DNA of 64,000 nucleotides. Source: Cruorifilaria tuberocauda. Taxonomy: Eukaryota; Nematoda; Chromadorea; Rhabditida; Onchocercidae. The stretch is taken from contig JABVXU010000186.1 of NCBI GenBank assembly GCA_013365365.1, positions 1-64,000 of the forward strand, written 5' to 3'. This document shows positions 25,701 to 40,700 of the stretch, in pieces. Numbering within the stretch: the stretch's first letter is position 1; each line of letters starts with the position of its first letter. The notes beneath the pieces are model-generated. The model saw only the letters and a program-made list of their open reading frames with translations. It did no database searches and had not been told where the DNA came from. A program made the translations under genes and the position numbers.

Positions 25701-28700
25701 ATTAAAGGGCCAACGACTTGATTCATGAAAATCAAACAAAAGACGCGTAGTTAGCTTCATGAGCTTGTAGTGAGATCATTATTGAAGAGATTGTGCCGAC
25801 TAGCTTGCTTACATTAGCAATTAGCTTCTGAAGATCGATAGGGGACTACTGAAGAGATATAATTCTAGCAAATTTTATTAAAAAACTCCACTATTGACTC
25901 TAGAAAAAAAATATTGGAAATAAAAGAAAGATGCACATCTCAGCTTATCTTCAACATTTTGCCTTCTCCTCCATATTTACAGCTTTAATAAAATAAAAAG
26001 AGTAAAACATGAAAACTTCTTCATTCGCTGAATATTCAAAGCGTTAAGTTACTACAGATACTGCTCGTACTTACTGTGTGTTCTTGAAGATTGGAATTAA
26101 GAGATGGAAGAGTTGCTGAACTACTAATATCAATAGGCAGAGTTGATTTGGAGACCAAGAAACGCGATGTCTTGATTGCTGCTGATGCTGCTGCTGAAGC
26201 AGGAGCTAGAACAGGAGTTACAGTACTGGGAGCTGCTACTGCGTTTGATGGTGCAGCAACTGAAGGTTGTTGAGCTGAAGGTACTGGAACAGAAGCAGCA
26301 GCTTTCGATGAACTCGAAATACCGGCTGATACGATAGCTTCTGGTGTCTAAGAAACAAGAGCAATATTCGAAATATTGTAATCACTGAATTTCTACATTG
26401 AATTCATATTGTGCTTAAAATTCTAAATGATTACACAGCATTATTCACGATTTACTAGGTATTATTTCCACTTTGAATTTAGAAGCTTCTCAAAAACAAC
26501 TTAAGAAAATTGTAATTGTAATGGCCTCAAAAAGTTCTAAAAAGGAACTAAACACTCACCGTTTGCAAGGCAGTGGAAGTTACCGCCGCTTGATCAAGCG
26601 ACTGATTTTCCAATGTTGCTGGAGGTTGAGCAGTCTGAAAATTTTGTGTAGAGGATGTAGCTGTTAGTGCTCCATTTGATTCCCCAGAAATATTTGAAGA
26701 ACCAACAGCATTAGTGGTATTAGTAGTAGTGTTTGGTTGGTTTGCTGCCGCTTCCGCATTTGCTGATGTTGAATCCAAAAAACTGATAATTTTGACACCA
26801 ACCACCTTCATTGGGTCAGCACTAAGCATCTGAAAAGAAAAATGGATGGGAACGGTAATACAAAACGGTCTTAATATCTGATTGCAAATGTAAACAACAC
26901 AGTTTTAAGATAAATATATGATAAAGATCCATTTTAACCTGAATTATTTTCTCGAGCTGATCTATAACAATCCCTACTTGCGGAGCCGTCAAACAATCTT
27001 GATCCAACTGAAATAAATCAAAAAAAGAAATTAAATATAACTAGAGAAACATATAAAAGGAACAGGATAAATTTCTTTTCTACGTTTGGCTTCGCCATTC
27101 GAGCAGGACTCCAAAATTACGCATGGAACGTGGGGTACTGAGCCATGCAATGCGATTTGCGATAAAAATGGATGGTCATGACTTTTCTCTACTTTTATTT
27201 CTTCTTTTATATCATTTTTCTCTATTCAATTCCTTTTTCGCTTTTCTTTCTCTTTCAGTAGAAACCAGTTACTTCTAACTAAGTCACTTCCACATTTCAA
27301 AAATCTCGCTCTTAAAATTGCAAGAACTACTCACACAGACACTTACTGCAGTTTCATGTAGTTACCTAAATTACAAATCAGTTATTTATAATTCACATTA
27401 ACGGATAAGACCAAAAACAAAATACCAATTTCTTCGTAATCACAGATGGTTTATCAGAATCCGGCGCAAACTGGAACGTAACTGTCTTGTGCGATGTATC
27501 AAGACGGCAACTAACGAGCTGGAATAATTTTTTGGGTAAATCGAAAGAAGTAAAAAAAATTGTTCCTACAAGTAACATTGCCTAACACAGGGATATATTC
27601 GTTGATAAACTGATAATATCAATTTCATTCACAATAAACGGAAATATTCATATAACAGTGCGAAAGGCTGATAACAGAATGAATTGGATTAAAAAGACTT
27701 AATAAAATTTGAATGAAAGTGGAAGTCATAAGTCTAAACTCATCAAAATCTGCTTACTGGCTGGTGACTATTTTCATCTGTGACAACGCGAAGCACTTCG
27801 ATCATAACTTTTTTCTTAGATTTCTTCGGTTTTACAGGTCCATCGTGTTGATCATCATTTTCCGGCGATGTACTGGCTGGCTGCGGTTGCTGTGATAATT
27901 GTTGTGACTGTTGCTGCTGTTGCTGTTGTGGCTGTTGCGACTGTTGTTGCGACTGCTGCTGCGACTGTTGCTGTTGCTCGAGAGCCGCAGCTGCTTCGCG
28001 TTCCTAAGTAAAACAAAAAATGAAACTTCTGAACATTACATAATATCCATTCATAATATCAGCTCATACTGAGTACAGCTCACGTTACTGCCAAACATAA
28101 AAAACATTTTGTCAGTAAATCAACTAAAGAACCATTCGATTCAGTACTTTCAAACCTTAAATATCTCAGATTACATTAAGATATGTCATTCAATTACTTC
28201 CAACGAATACTCTCTACTACCATTAACCTGTAGCTCTTCTCTTAAAATCTTTGTTTTGTCAAGAATATATAGCAAATTTTTAATAGATAATTTCAAAGTT
28301 TCTTTCCTTCCCGAACACTGCTACTCGAATTTCAAATTCACCTTACCTTGAAGATAGAAAAAAAGATTACTGCAAAGACTTTGGCTAAATCAAGTAATAG
28401 TTTTGAATAACTTACAAAGTTATAAAGTGAAACTAGAGTTGCTAAAGCAAAATGTATCCAAATGATGTCACCCTACCATACGCTCTTTCTCTCTGGCTCT
28501 CAGCAGCATTTCATTACGAATTGCTTCCTCCTCCTGTTTTCTTTGTTCCTCTTCCCGTAAACGTTTTAGTTCGGCATGTCGGAATTCCCGATCACGTTTG
28601 AATGCTTCAACCTAAAATTTAAAAATTACTCATATCTCAAAAGAAATAAATTTCACATTCAGTTATATTTCAAGGTGCTTAAAGGTTAAATTCATACACT

Positions 28701-31700
28701 AAATAACTAAACCAAACCTTGTCCTTGATAAGCTTTGTAATCATGCGTGTATCTTCTTCAGGAATATGTTGCTGTTCAATCATTTGTTGCACTACTTCTT
28801 CCGCTTTATCAGCTTCGATGTCAAAAGCAAATTGCAAGCCTTCATTTTCTTTAAAGCGATATTGCTTCCGCTTTTTTTCATCGAAAACTCGCAATTGCAT
28901 TTGAATCTAGAACATTTCCAATTTTGTGAAATAAATTTGGAAACTAATTTCATTGAACAACTTAAGTGCAGCGTACTCCGACCATCAATCATCATATCAT
29001 AGAAATGAGGTAAGTTACCTCAGAATTAATATCACTAAGATCTGCATCTCGGTTTTTTATTTCAACCCGTATACCGATCAGCTCTTCTGGCATGAAGAAG
29101 TCATCCGACAACAATTGTTTCACGGTTGACCTGGAAAATACTACGTGGAATGGTGATACTCGATTATCTGAACTTCAACACTTTCTGGCTGGGTAAATAA
29201 ACCAAAAGAACATCCAACGATTGATGATTTCAGATCACCTATTGAAAGAATTTATTGCAGTTAAAAAACATTCAAAACAAATATTTCATACCTTTCTTCA
29301 CGACGAACCCGTATGCATCGGTCAATGATCTCCCGAATTTCAGGATACTGCTGGGGTATTCTGCTGAAGCATTCTGGTTTCACACCCTGCAGCAAGAAAT
29401 CATTTCATACCATTTAACTACACAATAGACTTATACGTAAGCTTACTTTAAAACTAAACTTGCTCATGGATAAATGGATTTAACGCTTGACCATGTTTCA
29501 AACTTAGAAATAAAATATTGTATTTATGTTCTAAAAGTGAGCTTTGACTAGTTTAAATATTCATAATGAAAATATTCAAAAGGACAGTTAATGACGCACA
29601 ATATAAAGAGAGAAACTTACTGTAGTTACTTTACGATAAATCTGAGCAGGAAATTGACACTCGCTATACGGATACTCACCAGTAACCATTTCTAATAAAC
29701 ACATTCCAAATGCGTATACATCAACGCTTTCATCGTACATTTCCTCATACATTTCAGGCGCCATAAATTCTGGTGTTCCTAAAAATAATCCCACCATAAC
29801 AAACATTATTGATTAAGACGCAGCGATTCATGAATAATGCTCGACAATGACAATAAAATGCAAAAATATTTTTTACCGATAACGCTTTTAGCATATGATT
29901 TATTTTTCAGCGTTGCTAATCCCAAGTCGCCAATTTTGACGCTTCCCGTTGTGCCTGTGATAAAAATGTTATCACATTTGAGATCTCTATGAATTACAGG
30001 TGGATTACGCGAGTGAAGGAAAGAAAGTCCCTTCAGAATCTGCCGGCACCATGATTTCAACACCTGGAAGAAAGTTAAATCGTTTCGTTTTCAATCCAAT
30101 GACACTTATTCTTCTTTTGCCCTAATTTTCAATAATAGAATGTCAGGCTGATCCCTCACTTCTATCACTATGAGAATATATCTGATATTTCGATTACTAT
30201 TGATAGTATATTTTTTATTCTAACCTTTATATTGATCCGTTTGAATCGTTTCAGATACATTTTCAAAGTTCCAGATGTCATCAACTCTGTTACCAATACA
30301 ATGTACCTAAACATCATTACTTATGAAAGCATATAGCTACACGCACAAAAAGTGAAAGCCCAAGAGAAGGAAATGGACAAAAAGCAATTCAGTGACGTGA
30401 AAATTTCTTCATCCTACAAATCACTACAATTATTACACTCCGGGCCTTACAAATTCCAATCTTTTTTTAAACAGTTGCATTTAAACTATTTTTTAGCTTT
30501 ATACTGAAATCGAATGATTCACATAACATCAACTGCTTTGCTGTATGTAACAATATAAAACTAGAATTTGCTATTCGAAATATTGAAAAATCATTTGCTC
30601 CAGATTAATTTAAGACATACGAAGCTTATTAGTTATAATACAAATGCGAAAATACATTCAACAAAATATCAAAGATTACTTTTTCTTGCCAGCATGATCC
30701 TGTCTTTCCCAATAATCATAGAATCGTACAATATTGGGATGTTGCAAGCCCTTCAGCATTTCAGCTTCCTCACGAAAACGTTGTCTTTCTGCCTAAATAA
30801 AGTATCTCCCGTTAGCGAAGAGAAGCATCAACATAAAACATCAGATTGAATATCATAGTATGATTTCAATCAACTGAAATGTTTGAAGTTACAAACTTAT
30901 TTGCTGATCAAATTATCCCATGCAGCCGCATCATCTAGTTCAAAAACAAGTTTGCAATAATAGTTACAGTAAGCGCAACTAAAGGTCTAAAAAAAACTGA
31001 CAGAAGGCCATCCCAAATCTATACGCTTCAAAGAGAATGCTATAAAACTATGGAAATGAAAACAAAACAAAAGCAGAAATGCGGAAAATGAACCAATCTT
31101 ATCTTCAAGAATTGTCAAGCATTTTAACTGGTAAAACAATTCCACGAAAACTAACTTACTGCTTTCGACTCATAATAATGCACAGAATAAAAATTATACG
31201 ACTGAAGGGATCAAAAGTTTTACAAAAATTCTCGGTCAACGAAGGTCATGTGACATAATCCATCAAAGTTCAACAAGGAAATAATTTCGGAAGAATTAGA
31301 TAGAAGAAGATATATCGCTGCATGATTTGCTCGTTTTGTTCTCCATCAGAGATACACACTAACCTTATTTAGTTTGCTCTCTTGAAGTTCACACCATGCA
31401 ACAGCAACTCCTGTTTCCGTATCCAAGCCACGGTAAACAGTCTTGAATGATCCACGTCCCAGCTCTTCGTCAAATTTCAAAAATCTCCCATCTGAATCAA
31501 ATTATGCGTCAAAAAATTTGCTTGCAGGAACTTCAAGACCAACTTGGACAAAGCATTCCCTATTAGACGTAAGTTTCAACTTCCTTTAATTCATACATAA
31601 ATTTTAAATTTTATTTCTGAAAAGATCAAACATCATACTTATCTTAAACTACAAACCACTAAACCGAAATTATAATAAAAAATATATACAGTTACCTGGC

Positions 31701-34700
31701 GATTTGTCGATAGGCTTTTCTTCCTCCGCATCGACATCATCATCCACGATCTCCCGTCTTTCCTCTACTCTAGCTAACTGTAAATTAATTCAAACTGTTA
31801 AATATCAGGACAAAACAAAACAAAACAATGAATAGGTTAAAATCAATATCAGTCTACATATTCGAATGAAACGATTCTATGTTAAAAATATAGCATTAAA
31901 TCAGATGATGGGTATGATACAGCTCAAAAGTACAACTGATAATTATGTATGGCATGAAAAAAAGGTTTTATCATCAGGATATTATAGACTATTAAGCAAT
32001 AGAAAGAGATCTTGCTAATTAAGATATACTTCATCTTTCTTATTCTCATTTGGCGGTAACGGTGATGGAGTTTCTGAAATTGCAGTATTCTCCTCAATTT
32101 CCTCCTTTCCATCTTTCTCAGTCACTATTTCCTGGATCTTTTCATTTCCTTGAGGAGCAGATTGTATTGAAAGTGATGGAGCAGCTGGGATTCTGCAATA
32201 TTCTTTTTATATTTTCATTATAATACAAAATAGAGTAAAACAAGACTAAAAAATTTCAGCATATGTTAATTAGCTAACAAAAATTTCCAGCTGAACTCAG
32301 TTGATTATTAATGCTTTTCCCTTTTTATCCACTGATGGAAATATTCAAAATATTCAATGCTAATATACCGTATTCACAGTTACCATTTCTTCAGGTGTAC
32401 GAGATAAAAAAAAAAGTAGCTATCATAAAACGATCAAGTTACTTATCAAGTTCCTCAACTCTAATAAAAAAGATAGAATCTAAAAATTAGCTTGATTCTT
32501 GAAATATCCAAGGAAACATTGATTTCCTGAATTTCAGCTTTTTCTTTTTTTCTCAAGAAAAAATTACATCCTAATCTCGCAATCCTGTTATTTTAAATGT
32601 ATATACAGCTGTCTGTTCTAATATAAAATATCGATAAATAACAAAAAAAATGTCGCATTACTCAGAAATTTTGAAATTCTTAAAATTTCCAATAAACAGT
32701 CTCGGATGGTAGATACAATAGATTCTAAGATATCAATGATCTTCGATTTATATCTAGGAAAGTCATAATCTTTCCAGTACCTCTCACTTCCATAATATAC
32801 GTATGTATGTATTCATATAAGTAAATTCTCTTTCTGAAAAGAAGAAAATGGGCGCTTTTTTTAGCCTTCTACTCTTCTTGTAATTAGAACACAGCATTTT
32901 TCGTTTGAATCAGAGAAAAGTTTCGAACCATACTTCAGTAGTGACAACTTAGGTTAAGTGTAAGAAAACAACGAATTTCCAATCTTCTAGAAAAGCTCTC
33001 GTGGTTGTTGTTCCTTTCCGGTTAGGTGAATTTACCAAGGATAACATCTGAGAAAGAGAGCCTGAGATTCATACCTTTCGAAACAAATTTTTCCAAGCTA
33101 TCCACTCTCTTTCTCCTTTTCACATAAACACAGGTAAAAATGTCTCGCATAAGACTTTCTAGCGGGTGGCTTTGTCGATCGTACATGAGAAAACAGGATA
33201 TATCAGTATCTTATTTTCACTGGCATTTTCAAAATAATAGTTGCTGCCGTTTATAATGGGTGTTGCATAATATTAAATGATCCGAGGGAGGAAAATTATA
33301 TGATTAATCCTTGTTCTTTCAAAAAAATGTTATGTTAATCGGATGATGGATGGAACATGATAAAGGATGGGTTGAGGTCTCGAATAGATGTATGGACCTG
33401 ATATTTATAATCAGTTACCAACTCAATATGTTTCATGTTTAATTCCATCTCATGTGCATATTATACTCCATTCTTTTCAATCTATGACATATTAAAGTTA
33501 AAACAAAAATTATCCGATACGAATACGAAGGCACTCAGAACTGATAACAAGAAAGTCCGCTTTAAATTTTTAAATGGAATGTACTTCAAAAATTGTAGTA
33601 ACAGAAAAGATTAAAATAACTGGTAAAAAATTCAATTCCGTTGAATTGCAATAAAAAAACATCTATTAAACATATCACAAATTTACCACATATATCAGGT
33701 TTCATTTTTCGGTAATAATTTTACTACATAGATACCTATCCTACCTGGCGCTTTGAGTGCAAAGAAAGGGAAGCTTTTCAGTGCCCCAGGATGTATGCTA
33801 CAACGACTGAAGTATTTTGCTTTTTTTTTCGTTTTTTCAACTTTTCGACAAAATTATCTTATTTTTAAATTATCATTGTTTAAACTATATTATTACTATT
33901 TACCACACTTAATTGATAATTCATTCATATTGTTATGGAAATTCGATTTCATTGAAATAAAACGACTCATAGTGCAACTAAATATTTAACTACTTAAACC
34001 ATCTCTTCATAAGAACGGGAATGTAAATAATTTCTGCAAATGCGACATTTTCTGCAATAAAAAAAAAGAAAATATCATGAAACCTGTTTCGACCGAACAA
34101 AGTTTGTTGATGTACATTTGCGTCGTTCCGTGCGATAATTCCTGATGACTTTGATGACTTGTCTACTGACGGTTGTCGATAACGATTCCACGGCTACACA
34201 AAAACAAAAAATGTATATATTTCTAACAACAGGAGCACCATATACAGAAATATCGTCAAAATTAGAAAGATATCATCATAATGATCTACAGATAATAAAT
34301 ACGGATAATTCACAGTTAAATTTAATCAATATTACTAATAATACGATAACTTTAATGCAAAGTATTTACTTAGTATTTATTTCTTACTCTATTTCATTCT
34401 CTTGTATTATATTCTCTAGCTGCATGCATTATTTCTCACCTAAATCTTTGAACAACTTATAATACTCTCCGATTTTTTTTACATTAACATTAAAAATTCC
34501 ACTGAATGCATATCATCGCGACAGGTCCAAGAATTTGGAAAAAATCCATCAAAATTCAGAATTTCAATTTTCCTTCTATTTTCAAAAATAATTTAACTAA
34601 CTGTCAATTACCTATGTGCATTTTTACCTATACAGTAGTTTTTCCTGAACATGTTTGAACATTGAGAAATAAACAGTGCTGATAGAAAACACACCGAGTA

Positions 34701-37700
34701 AGGTTTAGCGGGTCTCGAAAGACGCCAATCCCGTTGTACGGCTTCTAAACGTGATCGTTCTTCGCCAGAAAGCCAATTCGAAGTACCACTTAAATGTAAA
34801 TCATAAAATTTCCTACTCAATACTCAATAAAAAAAAAATCTAACGAACCCCAGTTACCAATATTAAAAAAAATTGTAAATATGAGTTCGAATGTGATAAA
34901 TAGTATTCATCGCTAATTGCCAACAATGAACAGTTCCAGCAGAGCAGAATTTTCTTTGCAGAAATTTAGTTCAGCTTTTAAGAAGAAATTTCACCATGCA
35001 GCAATAATATATGCAAAGTTGATTATAAGAATTCAGTAAACTTTCATTCTCGTTTTATAGCTTGGACATACATCAGTCAGTCATACGGCAAAAATAATGG
35101 TACTTCAGTAAATGCTACAATGTCGTATAGTAAGAATTCCTCAACGATTTAGTACAATTTAGTCTGCTAGCAATTCGGATTTCCTGATCTCTTGGCTGCT
35201 ACATATAAGCACATAATGTCTCTTCGGTTTGTTCGAAATATACGAACGTGCTAAACTTTTCCAAAATGAAAGAAAAAAAACCCAAGAACTAGCTGATGAC
35301 TAATGAAAAAAAGTGGTAACAAGTATGACGAAAAGAATTATATAGAAAATATATTTGAAAATAACCAATAGCTGGTTGAAAATTCATTCTGAAGTTTGGA
35401 AAATTCTGCGCCAAAAATAAATTCAATAAATGAACCATATAAATAACTAACGATTTTGTTAAATTTAAAAGTTAAAAAAAAATTAAGTAAGGCGCTAAAA
35501 GACTTGCCTTTCTTAGCAGTAAACAGGATATAAAATAAAAATTCTTGAATTATTAGAATAAAGCTTCAAATAGCTAACAGTAAAAAAAAAGAAAAAAGCA
35601 AGCAAGCAATAATACTCAAACAGTTCACCTCAATTTCCACATAATAACAGGAAACAGCGATTATGGGAATCGAAATTATTCCCAGTAAACATTGAAACGA
35701 ACCATCAGTAGTGATAGTACTATCACTATTAGCAATATGGTATGGATGTGCCGAGCCAATACAGACACACGTAGAAAAATATACAGATCCGAAAAGACAA
35801 CAAGCAAACACTACACTGGATTATTCATGCAATGGAAACAATTTTCGGTTTCGGGTAAGTATGAAAAGCATTTTTTTTTTTCTCAGAGCTTTATCTCTGG
35901 ATAGTTTTTTGAATGTGGCCGTTGTGTTGTAATGTACATTACTCAATAAACATTGACCAGTCAGTGTAATGGTCTTATCAGATAACTGTAGGAGATAGGA
36001 AATAAATCATGGTAATGCTGGAATGATCGGAAAAAAAAGACTACAGTGCTATCAGTTTTGCTGTCGTTATTCGTTATTAGGGATGTTTGTGGAATTTCTC
36101 GATATTGCGCTATGTAATTTAGTATCACTGTATATATTTTTGAATCATTGTTACAGCTTTTTATTTTTGATAGTATGGAAAAAAACGTGGGAAGAAATGG
36201 AATAGTGAAAATTGAAATTGTTTTTAAAAATTAGTTTGCTCATGTTTCCTTCCTCCTGCCAATAAATACGTGGATAAAGCGATATACAATGAATACAGTT
36301 TACCGATTATAAAATAAAAATCATTTCTCACCCTATCTAACAAACATATTTGGTGGTATAACGTAAAATCTAAAGGAATATCAAACATATATCATTCTTA
36401 TTGTAAAGATAATCAAAATTCACTAGTAACTATCCGATCAACTACGATGTTTTTCAGAATTCAAAAGGAATTCATACACTCTCTACTCATTTCATCCTAT
36501 TATTATTTAGTATTACAAGAGATTTAGACGACAAATCTTTTTTAAAAAGCAGTTTCTCCGAAAATGATCAATTATGGATGAGTAGCATATTCTTTATATA
36601 GACAAAAAATTCCTGAATACAGCCCTATATCAAGCTATTTTGAGATGATTTAGCTAATTTTAATACGGAGAAAACTAATGTATTCAACACCAAACCAATG
36701 GCACAAACGTTGCAACTGAGCAAAAGCATTCAGATGTTTAAACATAACATTCGGATAATTCGCACTTGACCAACTTATACAGATGTTACTGAATTGTATC
36801 AGCCGTTGATAGACGGCTGATTGCTATTGATAACATGTCTATAGCACACGCACACATACTTTATCAATTCTATTTACAATTTTCATTTTTGTTTTTCACT
36901 ATGTATATCGACAGGATACAATTACTTGAACGATTCAATCTTTCCTTTTTCTTGCCATTCTATTTTCTTAGATGAATAGTTAAAAATGGATGGATAGTGG
37001 GCTGTTTCCAGGATAATATTCCAGGATCCGTTATGAGTGATATTCACAAGAGGAGCTTTTAACTTCATTTATTTTATTTATTGTATAAAACTTTCAGTTG
37101 AATATCCAATAAGAAAGCGAAACCGCACTATTTAAACCATTTCCCCTGATAATACACCCATCATCTTGGCAAAGAGATTTTAGTAATGTAGAACGCAAAG
37201 CAAATCAAGTAATATTCAAGTTCTAAATCCTCAAAAGTAGAAAAGTAGAAAATGATAAATGGTTTAAGAGCGTTTGATGATACTTCGGGAATGAATAAAC
37301 CGTAAATAATACAAAACTGTCTATTTTCTGAGGAGAATTCTTGATGCCGTAAAGCTGTTAGATACATTAAACTTACTACTTTCTGTACTTTCTGTACTAG
37401 GCTCGTGGAGAAATAGTGTTATCTTCCTCTCAATGAAATGTAAAAAAAAAGAATTTTTGAATCTATAGTTCTTTACGACTTGAAAACAACTTGAATGTTT
37501 CAGAACGTAAAGCGATGACGAAATCACCGATGAAAGAATGAAACTGGGATATATTTAGTTTGTAACTGAAGCAACAAACTAGGATGCATATTGTTTGCTC
37601 AAAAAACTATCAAAGTTATTAAATAGCTTAAAGCTTTTATTTACTCAAAAAAGGTAAGTAAATATGGTAGATAAAAAGAAAAAACCGAGAATTTAGTGTT

Positions 37701-40700
37701 GGTATTTCACAGGCTTAATTCATAGGCATTAGGCCCCTTAACAATAAAGATATCGATTCCATAAATGACAAGGAAGATAGCTGAGAAAATATGGGCTAGC
37801 CATAAAGTGGTGAACACTGTTTCAGTGGGTAAATTTAACAGAAAAGCCCGGAACAGTATGATATTACTATAACAAAAAGAATACTACAAAATTTAGAAAG
37901 CTGTGAAATACAATTAAGGCGTATAGATATCGCGGTCCCTCAGCAGAAATGAAAAAAAGAGGTTGTTAAATTCTTGATTAAGTAACTAACAACTGTGGAT
38001 GAGTGATATATGATCAAAGCATGCTAAAATTATTTGAAAATGATTGTCAAATGCAAAAAAAGTATCTTAGATTCTTCATATTCCAATTGTAAGAAAAAAA
38101 GCATGAATTAACTCGTAATTGTCAACTATGAAATCGATATAGAACTTGAAACTAGCGATGCAGGGAGAAACTTGATTGATAAGTTCCTCCCCACTTATGT
38201 TATGAATACTGCTATCGATTCAACCGATCATTCTGTTACTTTCGATCTATCTATCATTTTGATTTGTTGGCAATAGATCCCTCTTATGCAATTTTCTGGA
38301 AAAACATAAGCTTCCGAAAATCCTACCCATGAGTATTCTGAATTCGTTTCCATTTATTCATTTAAATCTCATGCAACCCTTTATCACTTTTCCGAAATAA
38401 AATATGAAATAATAATTCTTAGTAGACAGCAAAATCCCCAGAATAGTCACTTTTATCAGAAATCAAACTTTCAATTCATCCATTTTGCCGTCTAATGAAT
38501 TATGTTTCAAAGAGAAATGAAATTTAGTTTAATAATTTGAATTTCTTGTAACCGACCAAACAACCAAAAAAATGTCACTTGCCAAAATGAAGTTTCCAAG
38601 ATAACCAAGGATCCAATCAGTTTTTCTATCGTCTTGACAGTTTCGTTCAGTAATACAGTTTGGTGAAAATTTTGCGAGTTCAAGTATCTTCTTTGCCTTC
38701 AACACCAAGTTCGAGGAAGATTTGGCAGAGTTTGTATACATGCATGTATTTCAAAAAAAAAAAAACATAAAACGAGAAAAAAAAAAAAGAGTTATAATTA
38801 GCATGCACACGATTTCTATTTTAAACAAGCATTTCCAACAAAAAAACTTCGTCAGAGGGAAATAAATATATGAAATTAGCGGAAATGCACTTACCAATAA
38901 ACATGATCAATTCTTCTACTTTATCGTATAAAAAAAAATAACAAATATTCGTTTGCCTAATTTTAATTTTACCTCAACGGTTATAAAAATCAATGAATGT
39001 TCAAATGAATAAATATGACCGTCCCCCAAATAAAAAATTACAGAATATGCCCGTCCCCCAAATAAAAAAATTACAGAACAATCCATTAATCACACCTTCT
39101 AGGAGAGAGAAAGAGAGAGGGAGAGGAAACGTTTGACTCAGACTTGTGTGTAATTAATAATTATTATCAATTCAAACTTAAAACATACTTAACGAAGCGA
39201 GATGCCCTGCCTCCCCTCATTTTAGAATCAGACCACTTCGGACGGTAGTAATATATGAAATGACAGAAATAAAAGTTTTGCTGGTTATTTAATTTCTCCG
39301 TATGAAAATAAAAAATTTGCATAGTATCAAATTTTAAGAAATTCTTCACTGTTTGATTCAACATTAAATCATCTGATCAATTCATTCCTATATGTCACTA
39401 AGCATTCAATTCTTCCAATCTTATTTTAGCAGTGTACGGTGATGAATCCCTATTTTTGAGGTAATTTTCGAGAACAAATGCCGAGAAATTTAAGAATCAA
39501 AAACCAACAATATCCACTTCAATAATTTTGTGCAGTTACAAGATATTTGGAAATCAATACCGACAAAAATTGAATTTTCAATTCTTGATTAAACCGATTA
39601 AAGAGATGTATTTCTTAGGTTCCCAGAATGATGAAGAATCATCCAAGTAGTAATTTACATTTGCTTGACTGTGCCAGAAAACTGTTAACTTGTGCCAAAA
39701 AATAGCTTTCCATTTTTCATTGTTTTCTGATGCATTAGAAGTAGTTCAGCTTATTAATATATTTTAAAATCCTCCTGTTAATTCTACACCACATGCTATA
39801 CCACAGGTTTAATACGTAGAACAAACATTTAGAATTGTTTTACCAACGTTGATAAAATTTCTTGAAATCTGTTCAGAACTGGAATGTTTGAATATCGAGG
39901 GAATAGAAATGACGATTACGATTGATTTTCATTTTACTTATTCCTACAATAAAACTGCAATTTTCATTTCGTTATTCAAACTAATTTCGCCTGACTACAC
40001 GATATTAGTAAATCATATACCGAAAATATTGTAATTTATATTCCTTTAATTTCTGACAAATAACCATGTTTCGAAGGATAATTACAGGTAAGTTCTGCAA
40101 CTAAATTGATAGGTTAATTACACTTATCTTGACTAGAAGTAGCATGTTTGCGATTCAATTCAGAAAATGTTGAAAAATTGCTGCTATTTGCTGCCACACT
40201 TTTGACTCAATTTTTGGAGCATTTATATCCATTGTTGTCGTAAGTTAGGAATAATATGACGGAAGTAGTAAATAATATTTCCAATATATGTGTTGGGTGA
40301 AAATGAGCGTTATTTTTTCTGGAAATTATACTGACAAAAAGAAAGATGTTGAGCAAGTCATTTTCTTCAAAAGTCTGAATTATTTGAGGTATTAAATTAT
40401 TATAACGCAAGTAGATAAAATTCAGTTTTGCATGGTCTACTTTTCGAATGATTGTGATACCATTGCGTTTGTGATTGTGCATAATCAGCAGAAATTTCAT
40501 AACATTCAGAATAATAACCAAGCAGCTTCGAAGTATATGAAGTAGTAATAATCATGAAAATTGTAGAATGTTCAGTATTTAAACAAACAGAGCACTTGTT
40601 TGCAGAATCCTTCAGCCGCAAAATGTTCATTGTTGGCATTGAAAATAAGTGATTATAATAAATCAGCGTATTCACCAGCTAACCTGACTACTGGTTCTTG

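Larger units (their letters stand above)
32193..40683 (-). other. WNK intron 1, 8.5 kb
   Basis: Long first intron between the 39-codon first exon and the second coding exon. It is a likely place for alternative promoters and enhancers. It holds an unplaced open exon (34693-34788, see findings), a perfect 9-bp hairpin (36798-36821) and a tandem duplication (39014-39078). No other gene was recognised in it. Confidence 0.6.

Noticed and set aside
27065..27190. GC-richer patch in a WNK intron
   Set aside because: No open frame in the needed phase and no repeat or RNA structure seen.
34145..34462. 105-codon plus-strand open frame in WNK intron 1
   Set aside because: Composition is typical of chance AT-rich frames, with no recognisable motif.
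38529..38741. Minus-strand 70-codon open frame as an alternative WNK first exon
   Set aside because: Possible donors are in the wrong phase for exon 2, and there is no similarity to WNK N-termini.
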